Source: Synechococcales cyanobacterium C42_A2020_086
GTDB lineage: Bacteria; Cyanobacteriota; Cyanobacteriia; Elainellales; Elainellaceae
Direction: 5' to 3'
NCBI GenBank assembly: GCA_015272325.1
Contig: JACYLU010000036.1
Coordinates: 310,001 to 374,000 of the forward strand
Length of the DNA: 64,000 nt
Position numbers and translations under genes: made by a program. The notes under the pieces are model-generated. The model saw nothing but the letters and a program-made list of their open reading frames with translations. It ran no database searches and was not told the DNA's origin. How positions within the stretch are numbered: position 1 is the stretch's first letter; every line of letters begins with the position of its first letter. Shown one piece after another: positions 16,417 through 28,053 of this stretch.

Positions 16417-16827
16417 CGTTGCTCCGCAGATTGTGCGCTATGTATCAAGAGTGTACGGACAAAGGTCTACCACTGCTTGCTCCCACTGCCTGCTCAATGT
16501 GGGCTTCCACACTTCACATTTCAATGGAGCTAAGCGGACTCGAACCGCTGACCCCCTCAATGCCATTGAGGTGCGCTACCAACTGCGCTATAGCCCCGGA
16601 TTGCGTATACCATCATGCCTCGATAAAGGGGAGTTCGTCAACTAGATTTTGAGATTTCTAGCGGAGGGTAGAGGAGAGGCAGCAGGGGGCAGGGGCAGAG
16701 GCACTGTATAGCCCGAGATTTATGAAGTATGAAGATTGGTGATGCCGAAGTTCACTGCGGGTTCTGGTCCGCTCTTCGGGATTTCCTCTAGGATCTAAAA
16801 TCGTACCGATGATTTTGCTTCTGCCCT
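16417..16827. other. Spacer containing tRNA-Ala
   Basis: 411 bases. Besides the minus-strand tRNA at 16525-16597 no gene is supported. Two overlapping plus-strand frames (16409-16645 and 16419-16652) are simply the tRNA read on its opposite strand. Confidence 0.7.
16525..16597 (-). tRNA. tRNA-Ala (GGC anticodon)
   Basis: 73 nt cloverleaf on the minus strand: acceptor GGGGCTA/TAGCTCC, D arm GCGC-AGTTGGTA-GCGC, anticodon arm CCTCA-ATGGCAT-TGAGG with anticodon GGC, T arm AGCGG-TTCGAGT-CCGCT, discriminator A. CCA is not encoded. All stems pair except one G-U in the acceptor. Confidence 0.97.
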
Positions 16828-17922
16828 ATGACTGTGACGCCACCCAATCCGTCAGAGCCACCCTCTTCGGGTTCTTCAGAAACCGAGGCAGCCGCTGAGC
16901 TGCTCCTTTCCCTTCGCCGCAAGCAAGGTAACTGGGTGGCGTGGGGGCAAGCCTGTCAGCAGCTGCAAAAGGCTGGCTACAGCCCACAGCAAATTTTTGA
17001 GGAAACCGGATTCGAGCCGGTGCAGCAGAATCAGGTGATCGTGGCTGCGCAGGTTTACCAGTCCCTCATGACGGGAGAGGCAGCTCCAGAGGTGCTTCAG
17101 CGGTTCGAGCAGACGGGCAGCGACATCCTCTATGAGTTTCGGATTTTGGCACAGCCGCAGCGGGTGGCGGCCGCCGCAATTGTAGTTGAGAAAGGAATTG
17201 ACTCCGAAGGAGCACAGGACGTAGCAAAGGCGCTCAAAGAATTTACACGGCTCTCCAATCCTCCGGTTGAGTTCACCGCTTACCCCAGTGACGCCATCGC
17301 CTATCACTACTGGAAATTGGCGCAGCAGCAGGCCGATTTGCAGGCTCGCTCGCGGCTGATTGCTCAAGCTCTGCGGTTTGCCCAGGGTGAGGCAGCTCGG
17401 CAGCGGGTGGAAAGTCTGCTCACCGATTTCAGCGTTACTCGTAGCCGTTCGGCGCCCCGGTTGCCTTTTTACCGTCTGGAGTCAGCGGAGGAACAGCCGC
17501 GAATTCTGCCGGTGGTGGGTCAGTTGCCGCTTACGACGGCTGACATGCAGGCGGTGCCATTGGTTGAGGATGAGGGTGTTTTTCATTTGGTGAAGTTCGC
17601 TGGAGCGGGGGCCTGGGTAGCGCTGCCGAGCTGGCAGGTGGTACGCAATGCTGAAGACCCAGTGGTGATTATGGCGCTGGGTGAGCAGCTCCCCGCAGAC
17701 AGTTTGAACCCTACCGAAGAAGTGCTGCTGGTGGTGGATCGGGCAGAGCGAAGCTGGAGCAGCGAAAGTTATTTTCTGATCGATCAAGCAGGGGAGTTAG
17801 CAATCGAGTGGTTTGAGGAGGCTCCAGAAGCAGCTATTCTCGGCAAGGTGATCTTGGTGCTGCGTCCCAAGAAAGTGCTAGATGAGGACTTCAACAAAGA
17901 CTTGTGGCAGATCGAGGAATAG
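16828..17922 (+). CDS. raf1: RuBisCO accumulation factor 1
   Basis: 364 residues. Chaperone that brackets RbcL dimers during assembly of form I RuBisCO. The N-terminal helical domain shows the cyanobacterial signature WGQACQQLQKAGYSPQQIFEETGFEP followed by QNQVIVAAQVYQSL; the middle is a helical domain to about residue 205; the C-terminal beta domain (about 225-355, LPFYRLE...WVALPSWQVV) dimerises in the known structures. Length is normal. It converges on cobL with only five bases between the stops. Confidence 0.95.
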   Translation: MTVTPPNPSEPPSSGSSETEAAAELLLSLRRKQGNWVAWGQACQQLQKAGYSPQQIFEETGFEPVQQNQVIVAAQVYQSLMTGEAAPEVLQRFEQTGSDILYEFRILAQPQRVAAAAIVVEKGIDSEGAQDVAKALKEFTRLSNPPVEFTAYPSDAIAYHYWKLAQQQADLQARSRLIAQALRFAQGEAARQRVESLLTDFSVTRSRSAPRLPFYRLESAEEQPRILPVVGQLPLTTADMQAVPLVEDEGVFHLVKFAGAGAWVALPSWQVVRNAEDPVVIMALGEQLPADSLNPTEEVLLVVDRAERSWSSESYFLIDQAGELAIEWFEEAPEAAILGKVILVLRPKKVLDEDFNKDLWQIEE

Positions 17923-17927
17923 GCTAC

Positions 17928-19145
17928 TTAGCCTTGAACAATACCCACCCACTGTGTCACTGGAGCAAGAGGCTTCCAGCCCAGAAATCCGCCAATCGGT
18001 TCGGTGCGCTGAATAGCAATGCGGGTCAACGTTCCTCCCCTAGCGTGATGCCACTGCAACAGCACCTGCTCGCTTTCTAGCGTGACAGCATTGGCAACGA
18101 GTCGTCCCCCCAACGGCAATGCTTGCCAACAGGTATCTAGCAGTGAGGGAGTGGTGAGACCACCGCCAACAAAAATAGCGTTGGGTTGAGGTAAGGTGCC
18201 GAGAGCAGCAGGGGCAGTACCGGCAATAATTTGCAAATTGGGTGTTCCTAGGGCCACAGCGTTGTCAGCAATGTAGCGTAGTCGTTGCGGCTGAGGTTCG
18301 ATGGCAATGGCATGGCAGCGGGGATGGCTGCGCATCCACTCGATGCCAATAGAGCCACAGCCCGCTCCCACATCCCAGAGCACCTGCCCCGGCAAAGGAG
18401 CCAGAGCCGCCAGCGTAATAGCGCGAACTTCCCGCTTAGTCAGCTGCCCGTCGTGCTGATAGACCGTATCCGGCAAACCCGCTAGTCGCGACAAGCCCGT
18501 AATGCCCGCATCGGCTACACACTCCACTGCAATTGTGTTCAGATCAGATCCTTCAACCGCGCTCCAGGAGGCAGCCGTACCCCTGATGTGGCGTTCGTGG
18601 AGACTCCCTAGCCGCTCTAGGACTGTGATTGTGCTCTGTCCGTATCCCGCCTGCGTTAGCAGTTTAGCGACTTCTCGGGGCGTCTGCCGATCGGCGCTCA
18701 AAATTAACACACGAGCTTGAGGATAGAGCACTGCCCGCAGCACCGCCGAATCGCGTCCGCAAAGACTAATTTGCTCAACCTCCGGCAGGGACCAGCCCAA
18801 GCGAGCGCAAGCCAAGCTAAAGGCAGAGGGAGCCGGAATAATAGTCATTTCATCGATTGGCACATGACGTAGCAGTGTTGCGCCAATGCCGTAGCAAAGT
18901 GGATCACCACTAGCCAGCACACAGGTTGATCGCCCCCGCTGCTGCACTATCTGCTGCACTGAATCTGCAATTGGAGAACTCCAAAACAGCTTGTCTCGGG
19001 CATCGCTTGGCGGCAGCATAGCGAGATGGCGTTGTCCACCGCAAATGACTTCTGCTTGCTCTAGCAGCAGACGAGCCGCCGCTGTCAGCTCCGCTAACCC
19101 TGCCTCCCCTACCCCAATAATAGACAGCCACTTAGGCGCAGTCAT
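17928..19145 (-). CDS. cobL: Precorrin-6Y C5,15-methyltransferase (decarboxylating), CbiET-type
   Basis: 405 residues, a fusion of two methyltransferases of corrin-ring (vitamin B12 or pseudo-B12) synthesis. N-terminal CbiE part about 1-205 (IIGVGEAGLAELTAAARLLLEQAEVICGG...ASGDPLCYG). C-terminal CbiT part about 215-400 with SAM motif LWDVGAGCGSIGIEWMRS. It methylates C5 and C15 and decarboxylates the C12 acetate side chain. The start at 19145 gives the usual N-terminus. No cobalamin riboswitch was seen upstream. The convergent end with raf1 forms a small palindrome (aggctacttagcct). Confidence 0.93.
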   Translation of the reverse strand: MTAPKWLSIIGVGEAGLAELTAAARLLLEQAEVICGGQRHLAMLPPSDARDKLFWSSPIADSVQQIVQQRGRSTCVLASGDPLCYGIGATLLRHVPIDEMTIIPAPSAFSLACARLGWSLPEVEQISLCGRDSAVLRAVLYPQARVLILSADRQTPREVAKLLTQAGYGQSTITVLERLGSLHERHIRGTAASWSAVEGSDLNTIAVECVADAGITGLSRLAGLPDTVYQHDGQLTKREVRAITLAALAPLPGQVLWDVGAGCGSIGIEWMRSHPRCHAIAIEPQPQRLRYIADNAVALGTPNLQIIAGTAPAALGTLPQPNAIFVGGGLTTPSLLDTCWQALPLGGRLVANAVTLESEQVLLQWHHARGGTLTRIAIQRTEPIGGFLGWKPLAPVTQWVGIVQG

Positions 19146-19340
19146 GGTTCTGCATCTCTAGGGCTGAAAAGTAGCCGCTTGTACAACGTCCTCCCGATAG
19201 CCATACCGCAACTAGAATGCCGACCAGCCGGATTAAGTCTAGAGATCGTGGGCTAGATTATGGATCTACCTAGTTCATGAACCATACTAAACCAATACTA
19301 GTCCGTATTGACCATAGCCCCCGATGCGACTACGGAAACT

Positions 19341-20207
19341 TTAGCTCTGATTGGCACGAAACATCTGCTCAGCCCGGTGCCAAGCGTCGCGAACGGCGTA
19401 CTTAGCCCGCTCCCAGCTCAGTTCTCCCGTTCCAGCATAGCGATTCTCGTACTCGCGGCGCAGCTCTGGCTCTAGTTCCGCATAGGAGCGGCCGGTGCTG
19501 AAGTAATGAGCATATCCCTCATACCCTGTTCGGAATGCAGGCTGATAGTCCTCGTAGCTTAGGTTTTGCTCGTAATAGGGCAGAGATCGATAATGCTTTC
19601 GCCAGTATTCATCCTGCTCATAAAACAGAGCGTTACGCTCGGCTCTATCCCAAGCATCTCGGGTGGCGTACTGAGCATCATCCCAAGTCAGGCTAGACGG
19701 CGGATATTGAGCTTCATAGGCGTGGCGCAATTCCGGTTCAACCTCTTTGTAAGGTCTACCAGCATAGCGGGTATATCCTTCATAACCTGTTCGGTAGGCA
19801 GGATGATAATCTTCATAGCTGTAGTCATCACGAACATAGGGACGAGAACGGTAATGCTCTCGCCAGTAGCCTTCTTCAACCGTTGGATTCACTGCCTCAG
19901 CCGCACTCTTGCCAACCAGCCCACCGATCACACTCCCCACAACCGCCCCGACCACTGCTCCAATAGGTCCTGCTGTAGCGCCAATGGCCGCCCCAGCTGC
20001 CCCAGCCGCCGCAGCTCCTACGCCAGTTCCCACCGGGTGTGCTCCTGCTTCCCCTGTGATGGGATCTGGATTGCGATTCGCTTCCACCACTTCCATCATT
20101 TCTGCTTCCGACTCGTAAGCTTGGCTCTCATCATGCTGGTTCTCGTCACGATAGTAGGAGTCATTCCAATGGGTACGAGAGTCATTGTGGGAATTGCTGT
20201 GTGTCAT
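19341..20207 (-). CDS. Glycine-zipper protein with duplicated Tyr-rich domain
   Basis: 288 residues, unknown function. Acidic N-terminus (about 1-60), a Gly/Ala zipper (about 62-112, GVGAAAAGAAGAAIGATAGPI...) that could insert into or span a membrane, then two homologous ~75-residue domains (about 119-195 and 205-284). Each runs YW(R)(E/K)HYRS.PY....(Y/L)SYEDY.PA(Y/F)RTGYEGY..Y and ends in SW/TWDDAQYATRDAWDRAER. The internal duplication is clear by eye. Similar proteins occur in many bacteria as unassigned stress-related proteins; nothing more specific is claimed. Confidence 0.8.
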   Translation of the reverse strand: MTHSNSHNDSRTHWNDSYYRDENQHDESQAYESEAEMMEVVEANRNPDPITGEAGAHPVGTGVGAAAAGAAGAAIGATAGPIGAVVGAVVGSVIGGLVGKSAAEAVNPTVEEGYWREHYRSRPYVRDDYSYEDYHPAYRTGYEGYTRYAGRPYKEVEPELRHAYEAQYPPSSLTWDDAQYATRDAWDRAERNALFYEQDEYWRKHYRSLPYYEQNLSYEDYQPAFRTGYEGYAHYFSTGRSYAELEPELRREYENRYAGTGELSWERAKYAVRDAWHRAEQMFRANQS

Positions 20208-20533
20208 ATCGTTCCTTACCCCCAGACTTTCAATGCTAATTTTGCTTTTTAGCCTAGCGATTCAACCGATTATCTTGCTCTCTCAGAGGTTTGAGATAAT
20301 AGTCTATCTTTATTGAGATATCCTATCGAGATACTATCGAATGATTGGTGAAATGACGTCAGAGATAAAACTACACAGCTCAAGGAGTCAAATCAATGAG
20401 TCAAAAAGTTTCGGAACCTAATTGAAACCTAAAAAACTCCTACTCTGCCTGAGCTACTCTGCTAAAGTGTGACTCTAGACAGATGAGATGGGTTTCAAGT
20501 CATGTCATCCTAGGATTATCACTAGAATACTTA
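20208..20533. other. Divergent promoter region
   Basis: 326 bases between two divergently read genes. AT-rich, with an imperfect repeat around 20318-20345 (gagatatcctatc / gagatactatc). No gene or defined operator recognised. Confidence 0.4.
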
Positions 20534-20758
20534 ATGAGCGATATGCTGCTACAAGACAAACAATCGGGTGCTTTGATCGAAATTCTGGACGTCAGTGAAT
20601 TAATCAATCCTGTGAAGCAAACCGTTGCTGGTCGCATCCAGTCGGGGCAGGAAGAGCAAGATCCCGAAAATCTGGACAAAGCGAACCTCAGCTTTCCTTC
20701 TGGAGAATCGCTGCCTCGCTGCTGGCTCGATGCCGACTACCAGTTGCAGGACACTTGA
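20534..20758 (+). CDS. Small conserved cyanobacterial protein
   Basis: 74 residues from ATG 20534 (starts at 20483 or 20543 are also in frame). The sequence MLLQDKQSGALIEILDVSELINP, then EEQDPENLDKANLSFPSGESLPRCWLDADY, matches a small conserved cyanobacterial family as I remember it; it is sometimes labelled acetyltransferase without evidence. No known domain. An imperfect repeat (caggacacttgaactt / caggacttcaactgg) covers the stop. Confidence 0.65.
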   Translation: MSDMLLQDKQSGALIEILDVSELINPVKQTVAGRIQSGQEEQDPENLDKANLSFPSGESLPRCWLDADYQLQDT

Positions 20759-21026
20759 ACTTCAGGACTTCAACTGGTTAGCAACTTACATAAAGTTTGT
20801 CTTTTGTCTAAAGGCGTTCTCGATAGAGATAGTCTTGATGGTATGGTCAAAGCGTCTTGAGCGCGAGCATATACCTACACTTCGTCTACTCACGTCTACT
20901 TGCATCTTTTGTATCCGATGATATTGTAAAGTATCTATGCAGCCTCAAACTCGGTGTTAAATTAGATTTGAATCAGCTGTAAATTTGAAAAGTTTTTGCT
21001 TATTCTGAAATGACTCTGCTTCACGT

Positions 21027-21470
21027 TTACTTTCCAGAGGAATTCTCGTCATTATTAGAGTTTCTATTGGCACTGTAAAACCTATGAGGGGTTCGTGGAC
21101 AATAGTCTGAACAATTGATTGCCCGCTCGGTAAAAACATCGTACGGACGCACGGCACATTTTAGATATAGCGTGTTCGCGAAATACCGACAGTGCTTGCA
21201 GGGTATCCGCTGATCATGCCGCCGCTGAAGCCAGAGCCGGCCTTCCCGCCAAAGAGCAACAGCTTCTGAAAGCAAGGGAATTGAAACTAAGATCGACCCC
21301 ATCACTATTAAGGTCCATAGCGAAGCGCTGGGTAATTCAGTTCTGCTTGAGGCAGTTTCTGGGGCTGGTGGCGAAGCCAGCTCTGTGTGCAGCGAATCAG
21401 GAGCCTGCCGATTCGAGGCGGGTAACGCACGACCTTGAGGGGAACTGGACTGCTCTAAGTGGCTCAACAT
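21027..21470 (-). CDS. Membrane protein with Cys-rich C-terminal motif
   Basis: 147 residues. A low-complexity N-terminus (about 1-47), one membrane helix (about 50-72, LWTLIVMGSILVSIPLLSEAVALW), then a cysteine motif: IPCKHCRYFANTLYLKCAVRP, then AINCSDYCPR. The C-x2-C...C...C-x3-C pattern suggests a metal site or disulfides. I recall similar small cyanobacterial proteins without known function. A role in membrane-linked metal or redox chemistry is only a guess. Confidence 0.6.
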   Translation of the reverse strand: MLSHLEQSSSPQGRALPASNRQAPDSLHTELASPPAPETASSRTELPSASLWTLIVMGSILVSIPLLSEAVALWREGRLWLQRRHDQRIPCKHCRYFANTLYLKCAVRPYDVFTERAINCSDYCPRTPHRFYSANRNSNNDENSSGK

Positions 21471-21676
21471 ACTTGAAACCTCACTGCTTACCCCTCACCC
21501 TAGCAACCGTGATTGCTTGGCTCCTCTGCCTTTAGGCAGAGACCCCAGATTCAATGTTTAGGCATCTCTATCGCAAGTACTATCTCCAGATAGAAGACAC
21601 GGTGCTAGTCAGTGTGAATTAATGAGTACCGTAACGTATGCCAGACTCAACCTTTTTAGCATCGAAGTGACGCCGA

Positions 21677-22561
21677 ATGCGGATCAGAAGAAGAGCAGTT
21701 TGGTCTCTATTGAAAGAGACGGTTAAAGGATGGCAGGAGGATAAGATTGCCTTGTGGGCTGCAGCCTTAGCGTACTATACGACGTTCTCCCTTGCTCCTC
21801 TACTTGTCATTGCCATTGCCATTGCTGGAGCGGTGTTTGGTGAAGAGGCAGCCCAAGGTGAGGTAGTCGCACAAATTGAAGGACTCATCGGTCAGCAAGG
21901 GGCAGAGGCAATTCAAGCCATGTTGCAGAATGCGAACCAGCCCGGCTCTGGCGGTCTGTGGGCAACTACGATTGGGGTGATTACGCTGTTGATTGGTGCC
22001 TCTGGCGTCTTTGGGCAGTTGCAAGAGGCATTAAATGCTATTTGGCATGTGAAGCCCAAGCCAAGTGCCGGCATCAAGAACCTCATTCAAGATCGCTTTT
22101 TATCTTTTGCCATGGTGCTGGTGATTGGCTTCTTGCTGCTAGTCTCCCTGCTCTTGAGTGCGGTGCTGGCCGCTATTAGCACTCTAATCAACAACTTTTT
22201 ACCTGAGTTGACCATTGCCGGGCAGGTTTTCAATTTTCTGCTGTCCTTTGGTGTCATTACCTTACTCTTTGCGTTGATCTACAAAGTGCTCCCAGATATA
22301 ACGTTGCCATGGCGTTATTTCTGGATAGGGGCAGCCGTCACTGCACTGTTGTTCAACATCGGCAAGTTTTTAATTGGTCTTTACTTGGGGAGCAGTGGCA
22401 TTGCCTCAACCTATGGGGCCGCTGCCTCTCTCGCCGTGATTCTAATTTGGGTTTATTACTCGGCCCAGATTCTACTGGTGGGTGCTGTATTCACCAAGGT
22501 CTACGCCCGCTATCGGGGCGCTCAGATTCGCCCTAGTTCACACGCTATGTTAGTCGATTGA
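21677..22561 (+). CDS. YihY/BrkB family inner-membrane protein
   Basis: 294 residues, UPF0761/YihY family. Six hydrophobic helices; the conserved N-terminal piece WQEDKIALWAAALAYYTTFSLAPLLVIAIAIAG, central GASGVFGQLQEALNAIWHV and C-terminal AAASLAVILIWVYYSAQILLVGAVFTKVYA are characteristic. Once labelled ribonuclease BN in error; true function unknown, possibly transport or envelope. The stop codon is the first TGA of a threefold 11-bp repeat. It precedes the DUF2231 gene by 40 bases, so the two are probably co-transcribed. Confidence 0.9.
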   Translation: MRIRRRAVWSLLKETVKGWQEDKIALWAAALAYYTTFSLAPLLVIAIAIAGAVFGEEAAQGEVVAQIEGLIGQQGAEAIQAMLQNANQPGSGGLWATTIGVITLLIGASGVFGQLQEALNAIWHVKPKPSAGIKNLIQDRFLSFAMVLVIGFLLLVSLLLSAVLAAISTLINNFLPELTIAGQVFNFLLSFGVITLLFALIYKVLPDITLPWRYFWIGAAVTALLFNIGKFLIGLYLGSSGIASTYGAAASLAVILIWVYYSAQILLVGAVFTKVYARYRGAQIRPSSHAMLVD

Positions 22562-22592
22562 TATTTGAGTGATATTCGAGTGAGTATTCGAG
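22559..22592. repeat. Threefold 11-bp tandem repeat starting at a stop codon
   Basis: tgatatttgag / tgatattcgag / tgagtattcgag. Each copy starts with TGA and the first TGA is the stop of the yihY-like gene. The next gene's GAGGAG ribosome site follows directly. Confidence 0.85.
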
Positions 22593-22601
22593 GAGAACAC
22601 A

Positions 22602-23129
22602 ATGACGAGAACACCAGACATTCCTTTACTGATTGAGAACCATGTAGGGGAGTCTACCGACAGTGGCATTCCCAGCACGGTTGAAGTCTTGAAGCACCCC
22701 TTGCATCCCCTGATTGTGACGTTTCCAATTGCGTTTTTGGTGGGCGCATTGGGCACAGATATTGGCTATTGGGTTACGCAAGATGCCTTCTGGGCGAGAG
22801 CATCGGTTTGGCTGCTGGGTGTGGGCTTCATCAGTGGGCTTGTGGCAGCCCTAACGGGAATGCTCGACTTTCTCCGCATCGACCGCGTGCGTAAGCGTCA
22901 GTCAGGCTGGATCCACATGATCGGCAATATTGTGGCTCTAACCCTGACGCTGGTGAATTGGCTGCTGCGCCTTGGGCGACCTGCTGACTCCGTTTCGCTG
23001 ATTGGCTTGGTGCTGTCGCTGGTAGTAGCGAGCCTCTTGGGATTCACGGGCTGGCATGGTGCTGAACTGATCTATCGACACAAAATCGCAGTCATTGGAC
23101 ACACCAGCCGGCAAGAGCCTGAACTCTAG
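22602..23129 (+). CDS. DUF2231 membrane protein
   Basis: 175 residues with four membrane helices. The family pattern is seen in LKHPLHPLIVTFPIAFLVGALGTDIGYW and in GLVAALTGMLDFLRIDRVRKRQSGWIHMIGNIVALTLTLVNWLLR. DUF2231 proteins share a His-containing first helix (HPLHP) that may hold a cofactor in redox-linked relatives. GAGGAG lies nine bases before the ATG. Its TAG overlaps the stop codon of the convergent gene within a shared CTAG. Confidence 0.85.
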   Translation: MTRTPDIPLLIENHVGESTDSGIPSTVEVLKHPLHPLIVTFPIAFLVGALGTDIGYWVTQDAFWARASVWLLGVGFISGLVAALTGMLDFLRIDRVRKRQSGWIHMIGNIVALTLTLVNWLLRLGRPADSVSLIGLVLSLVVASLLGFTGWHGAELIYRHKIAVIGHTSRQEPEL

Positions 23130-24334
23130 CGCCGCTTCGCCCCTTTGAGATGGGTACGAGGTTGAAATCCTAGCTCTGCTCGCGGCTGGGGCGCTTGAAT
23201 TGGAGTATTGCCTGCCGGTGCGACAGTAGAACCATCGCGGCGCACAATCTGCTGCTGGGTCTGCTGTCGCAGTTTAGCGTCTTCATCCCCATATAGAAAT
23301 GACAGCAGCACAAATCGCCGTCCTTGAGTGATAGGTGTTGCCTCATGCAGTAGTGAGCAAGAAAACACAATGGCGCTGCCGGCACTGGCGCTATATAGAT
23401 CGGGTCCATACTCAGGGAACCGCAAACACCCGCCCTCGTAGGCTCCCGTATTCAAATTTAAAGTCAGAGCAAAGCGACGATGGGCTGTGCCCGCTGATTT
23501 ATTGTCTCGATGCGGGCGGAAAAAGCCCTGGTTTGCCGCTTCGTAACAGGCAACGACATAGCGCTCAAAGCTAGTGACGCGAAACTGGAAGGCTTTTTCA
23601 ATTTCGGGCACAACGCGGCGCGAAATCAAACCGTTAATCTGCGATATTAGAGCTGGATCGGTAATCAGCCAATCGCGACGACGTTTAATTGCTGGATCGA
23701 CCACCACTACCGTTTTGTCGCCTTCTTGCCTCATGAAGCCCGATTCAATGCCACCCTCCGCCTCATAGCGGTCAATCAACTGCTGACAAACATCGGACTG
23801 GAATACCTGGGGAATCAGCAAAACGGGAGCCTGCTGAGTAATCAGACGCGGCCGAGGGGGCGGGGGCAGCGCCTGGATAAAGCTCATTACCTGATGCACG
23901 TGGTTGACGTTCGTCTCTAGCGGAAACAGGTTGAGAATCCGCAAATTTTCATCCAGCACAAACGTGGTCGGGTCGTAGGTAATGCGACCGGTACCATCTT
24001 TACCAAGTTGGCAAAGCCCGTAGCGAATGCTGAGATCGCCGCTGAAATCCCATAGAAATTGAAAGTGGGACGACGGCGATGCTTGCTGTTCTAGAAAGCG
24101 ATCGTTGGGATCGATGCTAATGCCGAAAAAGCGAATTCCAGTGTGTTCAAAGCGCTCTCGAGCCGCCATGAACCCGGCCAACACCTTCTGTACTTGGGGA
24201 TTACTAGAGCTGCCAAAGAAGAACAGCACCGCTCGGTAGCCGCCCATCACCACATCTTGGGAAGCACCGTGGCTGGAGGTCGGAAGCGTAAACCAGGGAG
24301 CATGATCTCCAACAGTAAGAACAGGTGTATTCAT
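23126..24334 (-). CDS. Peroxiredoxin-like domain fused to 2OG-Fe(II) oxygenase
   Basis: 402 residues. N-terminal thioredoxin-fold AhpC/TSA-like domain (about 1-155, VGDHAPWFTLPTS..VLFFFGSSSNPQVQKVLAGF..GISIDP). The position of the peroxidatic Cys holds no cysteine, so it should be redox-dead. C-terminal prolyl-4-hydroxylase-type 2OG oxygenase (about 170-350) with iron ligands H275, D277 (FFRPHRDN) and H330 (SLLHEATPI) and 2OG-binding R340. The oxygenase half should be active, hydroxylating a protein or small substrate; the thioredoxin-like half may bind it. Overlaps the stop of the neighbouring gene by four bases. Confidence 0.88.
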   Translation of the reverse strand: MNTPVLTVGDHAPWFTLPTSSHGASQDVVMGGYRAVLFFFGSSSNPQVQKVLAGFMAARERFEHTGIRFFGISIDPNDRFLEQQASPSSHFQFLWDFSGDLSIRYGLCQLGKDGTGRITYDPTTFVLDENLRILNLFPLETNVNHVHQVMSFIQALPPPPRPRLITQQAPVLLIPQVFQSDVCQQLIDRYEAEGGIESGFMRQEGDKTVVVVDPAIKRRRDWLITDPALISQINGLISRRVVPEIEKAFQFRVTSFERYVVACYEAANQGFFRPHRDNKSAGTAHRRFALTLNLNTGAYEGGCLRFPEYGPDLYSASAGSAIVFSCSLLHEATPITQGRRFVLLSFLYGDEDAKLRQQTQQQIVRRDGSTVAPAGNTPIQAPQPRAELGFQPRTHLKGAKRR

Positions 24335-24432
24335 GATTCCCCAAAAATTTGTTTTTTCAGTATCGAATTAAAGGCAGCTTGCCGTCAACGTAGCTTGGCT
24401 ACATCGCTGAGCGGATCTGGCTTGTGTGAAGT

Positions 24433-24729
24433 CTACCGTACCGCTGGTGCAGCAGGGCTAGCGTTTGCGGCTAAGAGCGGATCTCCTGTAGCGGGGGAGC
24501 GCAAATTCAGCCAAACCGTATAGTTGAGGGCTGATGTGGTTACAATCGCCCCATGGTCTCGCTGGCAGAGCTTCCAGGCTAAATCAAAGGCTTGGTAGCG
24601 TTCTTGATGACTAAATTGGGCCACGTGGCGAAACAAGTGATTGCGAAAGCGCATTCCCTTGAGAACTTTACCTTCTCTCCAAAATTGAAAGGTGCAGATC
24701 AATGATTCGTTAATTAACAGAGTTTCCAT
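24433..24729 (-). CDS. Small conserved hypothetical protein
   Basis: 98 residues. Begins METLLINESLICTFQFWREGKVLKGMRFRNHLFRHVAQF and continues with a helix QERYQAFDLAWKLCQRDH and a strand IVTTSALNYTVWLNLRS; the last ~25 residues are Ala/Pro-rich. The compact alpha/beta pattern and start context support a real gene, and I recall similar cyanobacterial proteins, but no function is known. Confidence 0.55.
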   Translation of the reverse strand: METLLINESLICTFQFWREGKVLKGMRFRNHLFRHVAQFSHQERYQAFDLAWKLCQRDHGAIVTTSALNYTVWLNLRSPATGDPLLAANASPAAPAVR

Positions 24730-25473
24730 GGTGTCGTTCTACATTAGACCGTTGTCGCTGTCTGCTGCGATTGCGATGCCACCCACAAGACTAGCAGCCT
24801 TCAAGCATGCCCTGCTGAGCTACTACTCGAGTCAATCGGCTATAACAGCTTGGTAGATTCACCTGGTGTCCAGTCGGTTATCTCATCTGTTATCCAGTGT
24901 AGTGGTCCCTGAAACCTGTGCACTCAAATTCTGCCCCACCAGGATTACACTAAAACAATGAATCGCTTTTTGAATCGTCTCTAGAAATCTGGACAGAACA
25001 GTTGCCGTCGATAGGATGCTGCTGAGAGGGGCTGGAGACGATTGTTGGTTGGTCTCGTTGGTTAGTCTTGTTGGTTGAGCAATTGGTTGATCAAATTGTT
25101 GGTTGATCAAAGATTAGGCCTATGCGCTGATGCCCTTCGTTTAGTATGAGGATAGAAAAGTGAAAAAGTCGGGAATGTGTGGAGTTGCAGAGTTGGCAGA
25201 GCGGCATGGGCAATGGGGATGAGTGGGTCGCAGCCGAGCGGTTTTGCAGAGTCAGGACAGAGATTTTAGTCAAGGACTTGCAGCTCAATCAGGGCAGCTT
25301 AGGAAGGTGGCTCACAACTGCTTGTTTTCTGAGAAGCAGATGGATACCGAGCGACAGCCATTCCGCTGTATGAGGGACATTTTAGTGAACAGAATGCGAA
25401 ATTCATAGGACTTGAACTGTGGTGAACCAGTAGGTCACTGAGACTAGTTGTAAGGAAACGGTGTGCGCAGTCT
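24730..25473. other. Spacer before the REC-wHTH-Hpt-REC gene
   Basis: 744 bases without a supported gene. The part 25041-25110 is an irregular TTGGTT array. Phrase ttgtaaggaaacggtg at 25447-25465 resembles one upstream of the other REC-wHTH hybrid gene. Small frames on both strands (for example 24883-25110 and 25091-25288 minus) are low-complexity and rejected. Confidence 0.4.
25041..25110. repeat. Irregular TTGGTT-rich array
   Basis: The hexamer ttggtt recurs about six times in 70 bases with variable spacers, including two copies of ttggttgatcaa at 25083 and 25099. Confidence 0.7.

Positions 25474-28053
<2,580 letters not shown>

Noticed and set aside
19146-19340. Cobalamin riboswitch upstream of cobL
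   Set aside because: The 195-base spacer lacks the B12-box consensus and is too short for a complete riboswitch plus promoter.
19566-20252. 228-codon plus-strand frame over the glycine-zipper gene
   Set aside because: The minus-strand protein has a clear internal duplication and domain pattern; the plus frame is Cys/Ile/Ser-rich shadow.
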